NCBI GenBank assembly: GCA_028023455.1
Contig: JAQFVV010000001.1
Location: 20,455,611-20,519,610 of the forward strand
Source: Epiperipatus broadwayi
Lineage: Eukaryota; Onychophora; Udeonychophora; Euonychophora; Peripatidae
DNA length: 64,000 nt
Direction of reading: 5' to 3'
Shown: piece by piece, positions 10,511-21,874 of the stretch
Layout of the letters: every line of letters starts with the position of its first letter
Numbering within the stretch: position 1 is the first letter of the stretch
The notes under the pieces: model-generated
What the model was told of the DNA's origin: nothing
Seen by the model: only the letters and a program-made list of their open reading frames with translations
The model's database searches: none
Program-made: the position numbers and the translations under genes

Positions 10511-10863
10511 ATAAAATTGATTTTTCTAGTACCAGGATCATATCCAGATGTGATAATCTCTACCAATGCAAAATTAGAGAAGCCATTGAGATACTTAAAA
10601 GGCCAGATTGTATCAATAAGCGAGATGATACATGCAAACTTCCTCCTATTTGGAAAGATTTTTTTAAAAAACATTCCTAAATTTAACATTTTTTGCTATT
10701 GGTGGAATTTTAACATTTTATTCAAATCAGTGATTGTAGCGCCTCTACAACCGTCTTTCTACCTTTTATAACTCTGTGGATGGCTTGTGTGCCCAAGTCG
10801 AAACATCAGTATATTAATATTAAAAGTTTTTAACACGGATGAATCCGCAAAATATGTATTTTA
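10510..10863 (+). mobile_element. PLE2 direct 3' piece (pLTR-like)
   Basis: This repeats 11599-11953 of the body copy in direct orientation: the last third of the endonuclease (IDFSST onward) and the 3' non-coding region with the CTGTGGA-hairpin-GAAA motif. It joins directly to the RT catalytic motif of the body copy at 10864, showing that the body is truncated at its 5' end. Confidence 0.85.
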
Positions 10864-11789
10864 TCACATAGATGACACTTTTGTCATACGGCAACATAGA
10901 AAAAATAAATTAGATTATTTTTTCTTACATTTAAATAATATGCATCCTCATATTAAATTTACAATAGACAGAGTCTGATAGAAAACTCCCTTTTCTTGAT
11001 GTTCTAGTCACCAGAACACCAAATAGTTTATCTTTTTCTATTTACAGAAAGGATACACACACAGACAGATATTTGCATTTCCATTCTCATCATCACCCAA
11101 CTCAAATAGTTTCTGTAGCCAAAACTCTTTTAAATAGAGCAATTAACCTTTCAGATGAGACACATCTGAAAGAAGAAATAAATCATATTAATAGTATTTT
11201 ATTAGCAAATAGATATAATTACAAATTTATAAAAAAAAAAGCCTTATTTCAAGCCCAAAATAGACAAAATAGGAAACAAAAAGATGATAAATCAGCTATT
11301 AGGATTTGTGTTCCATATGTAAAAGGAACTACAGACAGTATCGGACATATATTAAAACTCTATAATATAGATACAGCATTTTCTGCTCATCAAAAGATCA
11401 GCAATATAATAACCAAGCCTAAGGATTCAATCCCTCTTGAATCTCATGGTGTCTATCAAATCTCATGTAAAAATTGTAAAGCTTCTTACATAGGTATGAG
11501 TAATCATCGCATCAGTGTTAGGAGAGATGAGCATGCTAATGCAGTTAAACAACACTCATCATCATCAGCACTCTCACTCCATACTATAGATTCAGGTCAT
11601 AAAATTGATTTTTCTAGTACCAGATCATATCCAGATGTGATAATCTCTACCAATGCAAAATTAGAGAAGCCATTGAGATACTTAAAAGGCCAGATTGTAT
11701 CAATAAGCGAGATGATACATGCAAACTTCCTCCTATTTGGAAATATTTTTTTAAAAAACATTCCTAAATTTAACATTTTTTGCTATTAG
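10864..11789 (+). pseudogene. PLE2 body: RT catalytic end, linker and GIY-YIG endonuclease
   Basis: The coding text begins at the RT active site: HIDDTFVI (Asp codons at 10871-10876; Tyr of YxDD is Ile here), then LHLNNMHPHIKFTI. A frameshift follows near 10975; RT homology (LPFLDVLVTR and RKDTHTDRYLHFHSHHPTQ type block) continues out of frame into 11073-11789. That frame has GVYQISCKNCKASYIGMS (GIY, CxxC, YIG; about residues 126-143), RRDEHA, and SALSLHTIDSGHKIDF. One lost G near 11618 shifts the true C-terminus. Key endonuclease residues are present; the RT core is missing by truncation. Confidence 0.85.
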
Positions 11790-11860
11790 TGGAATTTTAA
11801 CATTTTATTCAAATCAGTGATTGTAGCGCCTCTACAACCATCTTTCTACCTTTTATAACT

Positions 11861-11897
11861 CTGTGGATGGCTTGTGTGACCAAGTCGAAATGTCAGT
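11861..11897 (+). other. PLE2 3' motif, hammerhead-like
   Basis: CTGTGGA (11861-11867), T, stem GGCTTG, short loop, CAAGTC (11881-11886), GAAA (11887-11890). It is also found at 10773-10803 (direct piece) and about 9537-9571 (minus strand, inverted piece). Same order as the PLE1 motif: a CTGANGA-like box, one extra base, a hairpin, GAAA. Position A6 of the hammerhead core is T here, so activity is doubtful. Confidence 0.45.
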
Positions 11898-11957
11898 ATA
11901 TTAATATTAAAAGTTTTTAACACGGATGAACCCGCAAAATATGTATTTTATATATAT

Positions 11958-12830
11958 ATAAAGATATGTGATTGACACATTATTCTGTGTAGATAAAGAA
12001 ATTATAACTAAAATTTAAAATTCACGAAGAACTAGAAAAGAAATCTTTCTTAATTTGGACAATTCAGAAAGAAAATGAAAATAAAATATAAAAATTTTGG
12101 ATTTAAATGATCAGACAGAATAATACTTTGAACTACAAGATGGAACTGAAGCTTATGAATATTAGAGGACTCATACATTCTAGATTGTTCACTCCCATGT
12201 TCCATAAAAATGCAGGTTTGAAAGGGTTTCTCCCCAGAAATTTAAAATTATGCAAATCTGAAGCAGATTGGAAAAACAATATAGATGCATACACCAAAGA
12301 TCTAAAAAATATGAGGTATAACTTCAAAAAAATTAACACCATAATCAAAAAATTCTACAACAAAATTAAGAACCTAGCACAATGCTGCTCTGATGAGAAA
12401 GTATGTTCTAGACTCCATTATGTGTCAAAGATTGTGCAGAAATTAAAAAACATATGTGCCGATAAATAAACAAGCTGTTGAGATTCTGAAATTATGCTAA
12501 CAAAGAAAACTGCATACCAACTAATATATAAAATCACATGCAAAAATACTAATTGCTCAAATGCATATTATGGAGAATCAAGAGTGAACCTGTCACAAGA
12601 CTGGCTAGACACAACTATTTATATAACAGGCCAAAAAGAAGCAGTGAATACTCCACAATATTCTTAGAACTTAAGCTTCAGTCAGGCCATGAATATGATC
12701 TTTCTAAAGCAGATATTGTACACACTGAGAGAGATAATAGAAAAAGTTTAAAGGGGCATGGACTATAGTCAAAAACCAGTACGCATTAAATAAAAAGGAA
12801 GTGAGCATCCTTCTATCTACAAAATGGCTT
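11958..12830 (+). pseudogene. PLE3 3' half: RT end, linker and GIY-YIG endonuclease (decayed)
   Basis: Just right of PLE2 the text resumes with degenerate RT C-terminal sequence (FKIHEELEKKSFLNL, near 12018-12060), matching the PLE block IKFT.E.E....FLDL. The frame 12107-12469 is the thumb and linker. At 12500-12600 a frame reads AYQLIYKITCK and AYYGESRVNLS, degenerate GIY and YIG halves. The frame 12553-12768 continues ARHNYLYN, LQSGHEYDLSKADIVHTERD, the family's SGH-DL-KA-ILHTERD end. Stops and shifts separate the parts. Together with 8930-9481 this is one old PLE, different from PLE1 and PLE2. Confidence 0.7.
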
Positions 12831-12927
12831 ATCTAATAACATCTACATAGATTTGCATAAAAAAGTAATAAACTTAAATTAATATTTTTAAATACAGGCA
12901 TACTTGATATACCTTGTTTTTAATTGT

Positions 12928-12998
12928 AATTATAGGGAATTTGAACACAGACTTTCAGGCTCCCTGAAGCTAACCACTCTATCTGATACCACAGATGC
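12928..12998 (-). repeat. tRNA-like SINE head
   Basis: On the minus strand: TGGTATCAGATAGAGTGG (A-box-like), TTAGCTTCAGGGAGCCTGAA (anticodon-arm-like, self-pairing) and GTGTTCAAATTCCC (B-box-like). The layout is that of a tRNA-derived SINE head rather than a functional tRNA, since no good acceptor stem closes it. It sits just downstream of PLE3 on the other strand. Confidence 0.4.
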
Positions 12999-15900
12999 AC
13001 ATGACCACACACATGTGAAAAAGATAAATGATCACCAATATATATATATATATATATTGTACCGGTCAGAATTGTATGTTCATTTAACAAGGTTTAGAAT
13101 CTAAGCAAAAGTACCCTAAATCCACTCATGCCTGAGATACACGGGTCAGGAGCCATCATGAATTCTGCCCTAATTGCTCTTCTCTAAAACTATAAGATTA
13201 TAAACAACACTTCTGATAATAACATGAAATTTTATTCATTCTGGTCCCAGAGACACAGCAGAGAAACACGAGATCTATAGGGTAATTAATGTAAATAAAT
13301 AATATCAAATCTTGGCTCAATCAAATATCTTATATGAAGGGACAATTTATAAATTTTAAATGAATTACACACAGCTATCATTGCAAAAGAAACATGAATT
13401 ATAAAATAGTATCCATCCAGAATGAGCAAAGATAGAACAACCTAGAGATAAATGTTCATTTAAAATAATCAATTATAACTTCTAAACATTACTAACACTA
13501 TTATAAATATTTAATGGAATTCAATGAGTGAGAGTCAGTAAGACACAACGCATGAGTAATTATTAAAACATAATAATTTAATAAATATAAACAATTTAAT
13601 TTACATTAGAAAACATAGCACAGATTTAATGCGGTTATTACTTTGCATATAAGCAACTGATTTAGTATGCTAATGAGTTATAGTATAATAATAAATTAAT
13701 GTTATCAATGCGGTGATCATTACTTTAAGTAATGATAAGGACGTTTACAAATTCATCTCTAAAGAGAGGTTTACTCTTGATATGATAGTTAATAATTTAT
13801 CATTTATGACATATTTAAGCCTGTACAAAATGAGGAATGGGTTAGCCTAAATTAACTTTACTATGACAATCCTAAAATATTCGACTAATTATAAAATGAA
13901 TGGTTTACAAACATCACTGCACCACATCTTATAAATAATATGAGAACTACCCATAAAAGAACTCACAGTGCTAACTATAATGACAGCATTTAAAATGGAG
14001 AAGATGTCCATCTTTGGACTGAAAAACTTTTATCACATATATAATTCCTCTTGTATTTATCACAAGGCGGTATTCGAAAATATGAGTGGTAAGGATTCCA
14101 TGGTACACCCTCCGACGTGTCACATGCAAAGCCTTAATACTCTAATGTTTATCCTGAGATCGGTTCTACCAAACCTCATTCCTAGATGAGTTACGTGAAG
14201 AAAATCCAGAGTTCGGATGATAAATATGATAAAGCAAAATATAAGTACTTTAAAATGCTATCGTAAGTAAGCAACGCGAATATGGCTTAAGTCTTAAATG
14301 ATTAATGAAATAATTTAAGCTTAAATAAAGCAATAATATCATGCGTAACGCCATGATAAAATAATAACCCACTCAGCATTGTACGTATAACTTTAATAAA
14401 TTTAGGATGTCGAATATAGAAGAGGGAAAAATATTATTTTTCCTATTTAACAAGCCCAAGTATTCCTAAACAACAAAATATTATAAGCAATTTAACTCTT
14501 AATAGTGTATAATTAATAAATAATTATTAAAATATATTAATAATCAAATTTATGTTAAGAACATAAAATGCATTTAAATATCGATAGTGACAACAACAAA
14601 AGGTTTATCTTATCCCATAATATAATTTTTAAACAATCCACCATTAAGCATATCTTTCAAATATTTAACCGAGCGAACAGCATTCAGTAAGAAATTTTAT
14701 GTTTAACTATTTAAATATTCCAAAATATCGGAATGATGATTGAAATAATATAAGTTCGCTAGATTAAAACATTAGCATACTAAAACAAATTTAATAAGAT
14801 ACATATTTAAAATAAGTTTTGCCGCATGAAATAAAATAATTAGAGTGTGAAACTTAAAAAGCTAATGATAGATTTAAAGTACATAATTCTGTGCTTAGCA
14901 TTTCAACGAACAAGTTTAAAACTTAAGAGAGAAAATCACAAATTTAATGATAATTAAGTTTATAGTCAGTTACCAAATAAATAAAGATTACATTATGATT
15001 ACAATTAAAATTTAGGAAAGAAGTGAAATGAGGAGAATTATGAGTTCATTCTTCGGCAAAACGGATTACCTTTAGAAGTTATGGTGGCCGCCACTTATAA
15101 TAACATATACGAAGTTTAGCAAGGCACAATACTAATAAAATAATGGTAAGCATCTTCCAATATTCTTTTACAGTTAAACATAACAGTTCTCAAGTAGCGA
15201 TGGCATGGCAGAAGGCAGGACAGAGATGATTTAAGATCAGGGAGACAAATTGTTTTTACTCACAGTTCATTTTGTTCCCACTCTCTAAACGAATATGAGA
15301 GATAAGAGTAATTTGAACCCCTTTTGTGCATTCCTAGAACTTCTGCTCCTCCTATACTTGAAATTTGGCAATATTGGAAGATGTAAACAAATACATTCAG
15401 AAAGCATTATTTAAACGTATTTTTAAAATTGCACATAACTTTAAGAATATGATTTTTAGTTTGTCTTGAAATAGTTAAATGAGAATGACATTTCAAATTG
15501 TAATAATACTTTTTAGAATTTTCTGGCATTGCTTTAGCTCTACATTAATTGTATTTGTTTTTTATATCTATAATACATATACGCACATACACAATTATCT
15601 AAGTGAAGGGAATTTACAAGCTTGGAAATAAAATATACTTAATCTAAAATAATAATTCAACTGGTTATGCATAACCATTTTGAATAAACAGGGTGGAAGT
15701 TATACGTGTATATGTGTCTGCTTAACATTCCTGGATGACCATATAAACTGGTTCAAACCCTACTTTGAAGGTATGTAATGTCATCAGACAGTGAAGTTAA
15801 ATATGCACTACAGATTTACCACTTCAATATATATATATATATATATTGTGCTAAATGAGCATTTATCAGTTGGTCCAGATCATTATCTCCTATACATACT

Positions 15901-16879
15901 CATAATCAGTTATTAATTTATATTAAGATAGCAAATCTTCAAACTTTAATGGACAAGCCTCAATCTATTCTCCACTCTCCAACTCTTCAGCCATCCAAAC
16001 CATTGACAATCTGATGATGGAATGCCCAAACCCCATGCTGATGTCAATATCAGTACCATGCCCATATAATTAAATTTAAATTAAGTAAATTCAACAAACA
16101 ATATACAAATACAGATATTAAATGTTAGCTAAATTAAATTATAAAGCTATGATTGTGATACTGGAAATATAGAAAGTGCTTATCTAGAATAAAGAGATTT
16201 AAGCTAATGAAAGCCTTTTCTGTTTAAATTTCTAAACATTTATTTATTTATTACAATGAATGCAGATTTATATCCATATATCTGGATCGTGTATTTTAAT
16301 ATCAGTTCATTATTAATCCTTTGATTTATAGACACTTAATCCATTTTGCTATATATTTCAAACTATTTTAATACTTAATAAAGCAAGCAAATAAATTATA
16401 ATCCATAAACAAAATTAACCCTGATAATTTTCATTAATAATTCAGCCTTTTCTCTGAAGTTGCAAATTTTATATGACTTTATACATGGATTTAAACTTAT
16501 TAATTAAAGCATATCTTTCACTAATCCATGATGAGGTAATCCATAGTTTTAAAACAAGTTATTTCACAATTATTTGGAGAAAAAGGAAGTTATTACACAA
16601 TAATTTTCAATAAAGAGACAAGTGACTTGATTGAAGTTATACTGAGTATTCCATAAGCAATTTTACTAAATTTTCATTAATAGTTGAAAGTAATAAATTA
16701 AATTTTCTTAAAAATAGTATTTATTAATAATTCTTTGTTTGTAGTTGATTATCTCTTTCAGTTCAAGAAGAGGAAAACATTTTGCCAACTAGGCAAAATG
16801 ACTAGAATTAGTTTTTTTCTACTCTAGCATTATGAAGAAGGCAGTAAAAATGGCTATTTTGAAATTTACTTTGACTGAA
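12999..16879. other. Non-coding, A/T-rich
   Basis: (TA)n runs at about 13040-13060 (followed by TTGTACCGG) and 15829-15846 (followed by TTGTGCTAA). A lone B-box-like GGTTCAAACCCT is at 15750-15761. The frame at 13968-14189 has no recognisable motif. No gene seen. Confidence 0.6.
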
Positions 16880-17145
16880 TCTTTAACCCTTAACCCTTTA
16901 AACATTTGGTGTTTTGGGGTAAAATTAAATCTTTTTTTTTTCCACCCAAAAAAAAAAACTTTTTTTAAAAAATTTTTCCTTATATATTTAAATTCACCTC
17001 TAAAAATTTAAAAAAATATTATAATTTTTTTTAAAAAAAAAAAATAAATTTTTTTAAAAATATATTTTTTTTTTTTTATATATTTTTATAAAAAAAAAAT
17101 TATATTAAAAAAAAAATATTAAAAAAAAATATTTTTTATTTTTAA
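16880..17145. repeat. Homopolymer-dominated low-complexity patch
   Basis: Alternating long runs of A and T with almost no other bases, preceded by TTAACCCTTAACCCTTT. The texture is unlike the surrounding AT-rich DNA, where words are mixed. It could be a biological A/T expansion or a poor-quality assembly fill. Confidence 0.7.
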
Positions 17146-19454
17146 TGCACAGTAATTTTATAACGACTGACTGGATTTTCCCAAGTACTCGTATTTATAT
17201 TCTTTTGACAGCTGGTATCTTAATTGGTTATGATTTCTTGATATCCTTTTCTGCTTTCTGGTTTTTCCAGGAAAATTTTGAAAAATGTCATGGTGATGGA
17301 TAGTAAGCAGATAAGTAAAACTGTCTAGCTTTATTTTAAGTGGAAAAATTTTTCAGACAATAGTCGAAATAAAGGAAAAGAAAAAATATAATATTAAACT
17401 TTTTAATCACTTTATTTTGATCCAATTCAAAATAAATTTTATGATGATTTACTTCACAAATAGATAACTTATAAAATCACCTTAAAGTCCTCAGATATTT
17501 ATTTTTATTAATTTAAAATACCTTTTAATTGAATGGCAATATTAAATAAATAATTTAATTTACCAATTTTATAAATTTTAAAAATGACTAAATCCAAACA
17601 TATGAAATCTCATGCATGCACACATATATTTTATATGAACTGTTAGATTTATAGTTTTAATTAAATGTAATCTTAATCATAATTATTTTGACACAGTTAT
17701 TCTTTTAAATTATTCTATTTTAAGTTTGAATTATTGTCCTATTCTGTATATCTTTCTAAAATATTCGTTTTATGTATGTGTGTGTGTGTTTCTCTTTGCA
17801 CATAAAATTCAATTGCGCTCTTCAAAAAAAAAAAAAATACAGACACCTGCATTTTATATACGCATTGATTAACAAAATCTGCTTGGAAAACATCTTTAAA
17901 TAATTTCTAAAATCATATTTTGTGGGGGGGGGGGGTAATATGAGAAATTTTTAAATTTAATTTTGACTATATTATCTGCTATCTGACCAACAATAGTGGT
18001 GAATTTACTTTGCTTAACCAGAAAATAAAGCCAATATTTTTTTTTTTACAGTTTTTGGCCATATTAGTCAATTAAGATAATAAATATAAGGTTATAATAT
18101 ATATAAACATATATGCATACAGTTGCATAGTTATGAGTTATAGTTGTCAGTTTTTACACAATATTCATAATTCTAAAAATAAAAATTTGTTTTAAGTATA
18201 TAAATAAAAATTATACAAACTTTTATATTAAAACAATATAATGATTGTTTTAAATCAAAAAGTTATTTCTTTTATAAATTTTTAATATTTAGTGAATAAA
18301 CAGTAACCTTATAATGCTAATAACTTAAATTTTTAAACATATAATAAATTGAATGATAATCAAACTTAGAAGCATTTTTGTATAAATGAATTGATAAAAT
18401 ATTTAATTTACAGTTAATAATTCATATAATGAATGTTTTCAAATTTAATTTTCAATATTATCATAAAATAAATAATAATTGTAAAAATAATAAATATTTT
18501 AATACAAAATATATTTCTATAATTTTTTAATACTTAGTGAATCTGTAATCTAATTATGTGTGACTTGCTTATGCCAAACAAAAATATTTTATACATTTCT
18601 CAGAAATTATATATTTTTTCCTTCTTAACCTTGAACAAACATTATTCTCTTCATTCCAATAGTAATTCATTTTGTTTAATTATATTTGCCATATACTTTC
18701 ATAATATTAAAATAAAAGTTACATTTTATTTTATATATTTTTTTGCTCCCAAAATACCATATCAATAATGTCATATATCAGTTTCCATTAACATTATAGA
18801 ATGCTATAATAAGATTACAAATATTTTATTATTTTGATTTGCTTAAATAATATTTTTTCAGCAAAACAAAAATCAAAACGATGCTAAAAAACAAAAATTA
18901 TTTAAACTGGATTTATAAAATATAATCTAAATACATTTTATTTTTGGAAATACATTTTATTTTTTTCTACATGTCAGATTTTTTTTTTGTTTGTCCTTTT
19001 TACACAACAAAAATATATATTTCTAGATGCACAAAAAATTTAATAAAATCCTCCACCTTTTTTTTTGTTTGCATGTGTTATATTATAGTAAAAAATAATA
19101 ATAACAATAATAATCATTCTCCATATGCATCTAATATTTGCATTATTTTATTATTTTCAATTAAAGTAATAGCTTTGACCACTCTTACATATCTTCAACA
19201 ATTTTTTGCTAAGTATAAACTCTGAAGAAATTTATTGAACAAATAAACTATCACCTTAATTAAAAATAATTTCAAAATGCATGAATTAGATGTATATAAA
19301 AAATGATTATTATTGTTGTTATTGCTCATATTTATTATAATACAATTATTTAATATATATTCTATAATATATAGTCTGAGTAGACAGCTACAAAAATTTA
19401 TGTTTTTTTTTCTATTTCTAAAAAATATTTTTATAAAGTAAATTATGTTTTACA
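17146..19454. other. Non-coding, A/T-rich
   Basis: A G run lies at about 17924-17935, with poly-A and poly-T tracts and a short (TG)n at about 17777-17790. Small frames at 18556-18768 and 18944-19225 are Phe/Ile/Asn rich, as expected from chance. No gene seen. Confidence 0.6.
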
Positions 19455-19640
19455 ATTTCCATCATTTATGAGTGAATGTTGAATGTATAGAAAATTTTAA
19501 ACTTTCCAAATACAAACAACTTATTAATAATAACACACAAATAGACAATACAAGTTAGTAATTACACATTTTGAGTAGCACTATTCTCCATTCTTCTTCA
19601 GGTGTTGCTGGCCTATATGCACAGTGACAATATTCACTTA

Positions 19641-19712
19641 GAAATTGAACTCGCACCTTTAGATTCTTGAATATCAAATTTAAGGCAAACGCTTTACAAA
19701 CTGAGCTATTCT
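19641..19712 (-). ncRNA. tRNA-like head, left arm of palindrome
   Basis: On the minus strand: TAGCTCAGTTTGTAAAGCG (A box) and GCGAGTTCAATTTC (B box) about 35 nt later. The spacing fits an internal RNA polymerase III promoter. The anticodon arm does not fold cleanly and no acceptor stem is seen, so this is a SINE-type head, not a working tRNA gene. Confidence 0.5.
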
Positions 19713-19718
19713 GTCAAA

Positions 19719-19787
19719 GGCTCAGTTGGTAGAGTGTTTGCCTTAAATTTGACATTCAAGAATCTAAATGTGCGAGTTCAACTTCTA
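19719..19787 (+). ncRNA. tRNA-like head, right arm of palindrome
   Basis: GGCTCAGTTGGTAGAG (19719-19734), a near-perfect tRNA A box and D arm, and GCGAGTTCAACTTC (19772-19785), a B box. The text between is TTTGCCTTAAATTTGACATT-like rather than a clean anticodon stem. Transcription by polymerase III would run outward into the PLE-like tail. Confidence 0.55.
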
Positions 19788-19823
19788 AGCAAATATTGTC
19801 ACTGTGCATATAGGCCAGCAACA

Positions 19824-19861
19824 CTTGAAGAAGAGTGAAGAATAATACTACTCGAAACGTT
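19824..19861 (+). other. CTGAAGA-hairpin-GAAAC motif in palindrome (right arm)
   Basis: CTTGAAGA (19824-19831), A, GAGT, loop, ACTC, GAAA (19854-19857), CGTTGTG. The left arm (about 19569-19603, minus strand) has a perfect CTGAAGA but lost the GAAA. Their consensus has both hammerhead-like boxes, with one extra base before the stem, as in PLE1. Confidence 0.5.
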
Positions 19862-19985
19862 GTGTAATTACTAACCTGTATTGTTTGTTTGTGTGTTATT
19901 ACTAACAAGTTGTTTGTATTTAGAAAATTTAAATAAAGTTTAAAATTTTCTATACATTCAACATTCACTCATAAATTATGGAAAT

Positions 19986-21838
19986 AGTCCAACATATCAC
20001 ATCTTAGGATAATTCAATATCTTTAATTCAAAGTTAGCTTTGAAAATTTTAGTTATTGTTGCCACTGTAATTTCTGTTTTTACTGAGAATAAACTTCTAC
20101 AATTTTGATATAATAGGGTAATTTATTTGTTTTGATTTTTTTTTTTTCACTATTTAGCTTCTAAAAAATTTAAAAACAAAAATTAAAAAAACTCATAAAT
20201 ATTTTAATTAATATTTTTTTTAAAAAAGTATGAGCATACAGACTACTCTAATATGATAACTAAAATGAAACTGTTAAATAAAAAAAAAGTTAATAAATTT
20301 TTGCTTCATATTATTGATAACATTAATAAGTGTGTAAAGCAAATAATAATGATTTGATATTCCCAGTTCCTTTTTAGATAACATTAGCCTCTCTAGTTGA
20401 TATTAGATCTTATGATTTCAGAAAGATTATTAAAAAAAATGGAATATATGATTTCTACAATTAATTCATTTAATAGTAATTTTTTTTTTAAATTATATCT
20501 GAATAGAAATTTAATAAAGCAGAATCAATTAAAATTATCTTCAAAAATATTTCAATGCTTTTGATATCACTCATTAGCAATGGTATTAGTAAAAAAAAAT
20601 GTAATATCATTGTAGAAGATTCCATATTAAAAATTTGTAACTTCAAAACAATATGACTCTTAAAACTTATAAATTGAAAATAATTTTTGGAAATTATTCA
20701 TATACAATAAAATACTCCATATTAAAAATTTCAGTGTGGAAAAAATACCTGGATTAATATACATCAGTAAACCAATATTCTTCACTATGAAAAACAAAAT
20801 AAACATCTGTTTACTTAACTGATGAAAATGTCTTCTGATCTATAAAATACAATCAAATCTATCATTTTCAGTAATCAGACATCATATGATCTCCCTAGCA
20901 ATAAATCCATTGGTTATTATAATGACGAAAAGTTCAATAACTGCATAAAAACTGTATTTTCCAATTGTAATCTTAATTTTGTGAAATTATTAAGCTACGA
21001 ACATTAATCTTATTTAATAAAAATATTACTACAATAAGGTGTTTTTCTTTTTGTTTTATATGCTTAGACTATGCCTGAAGATGATTTACAAATTTCCAAT
21101 TCATTATAAACTCTTGGAGGTGACATAATTGAAATTTCATGGATTTAGGTTATATTAGAAAAATAAAATAAAAAAGAACAAAAAAAACAGTAGAAAAAAT
21201 TGTTACATAATCTTAAAAAGAAAAAAGAAAAACAATAAATTTGGGCCTATAATGACATTTCCCTCACTAGTGATTAAGGCAGCATCATACTGTACTTGTT
21301 AGACTAAGTCAGATTAATTTTAAATCCAGCTAAGAAGAGCTATAGCATCTATTTGCCAATCCATGTTGGATATCTAGTTAAAATAAGTATAATATGACAT
21401 CTCAAACTGTTTTGAACATCTTCTAATATCTAAAACATTTTTCAAATTGTATCCATATTTGAACTCCAAGTCAAAAGCATGACAAAAAAATCCCTTCTAT
21501 AAGATTCACATAGCATCATCATTTTTAACCATTATTGATTCACTGCTTCTATATAGAGGGCCATAAAAATTCAATGGTCATCATGATCAAATCGAAGGTA
21601 TGAAGTTATGTGAATACTTATAATTTATCAAATATATCACAATATTTTATCTTTTGACATCTGAGTCTCATATAAATCCTCTATTTTACATGACGATATT
21701 AAAAAATAAATAAATATTTCATACACAGAATTCCTAAACTTTAACAATGTCCTATGTACTTTTAAATCATTCACTAAACATTTTATAGAACTATCTATAT
21801 CACAATCATTGAGCTGTTATTATTCAAAGTACAAACAG

Positions 21839-21874
<36 letters not shown>

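Larger units (their letters stand above)
9476..11957 (+). mobile_element. PLE2 composite insertion (inverted piece, direct 3' piece, truncated body)
   Basis: Three pieces of one PLE family: inverted (9476-10510), direct 3' piece (10510-10863) and 5'-truncated body (10864-11957). Both outer ends carry ATGTATTTTATATAT facing outward, so the boundaries are visible to within a few bases in a (TA)-rich target. It sits between the two halves of PLE3. The order of pieces is the same as in PLE1. Confidence 0.85.
19455..19985. repeat. Head-to-head inverted duplicate of a unit with tRNA-like head and PLE-like tail
   Basis: Two arms of about 265 bp (19455-19715 and 19719-19985) are reverse complements with scattered mismatches, centred near 19716. 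Read outward from the centre, each arm has a tRNA-like head (A and B boxes), a middle with GTCACTGTGCATATAGGCC, a CTGAAGA-hairpin-GAAAC motif, then GTGTAATTACTAAC and an A/T tail. The motif block is like the 3' region of PLEs. The palindrome could form a long hairpin in DNA or RNA. Confidence 0.85.

Noticed and set aside
16890-16912. Telomere-like TTAACCCTTAACCC
   Set aside because: Only two imperfect units next to low-complexity text; not the TTAGGG array expected of an animal telomere.
19756-19968. A 70-codon minus-strand frame in the palindrome
   Set aside because: It reads across a tRNA-like head and a structured non-coding motif; both arms show non-coding features.
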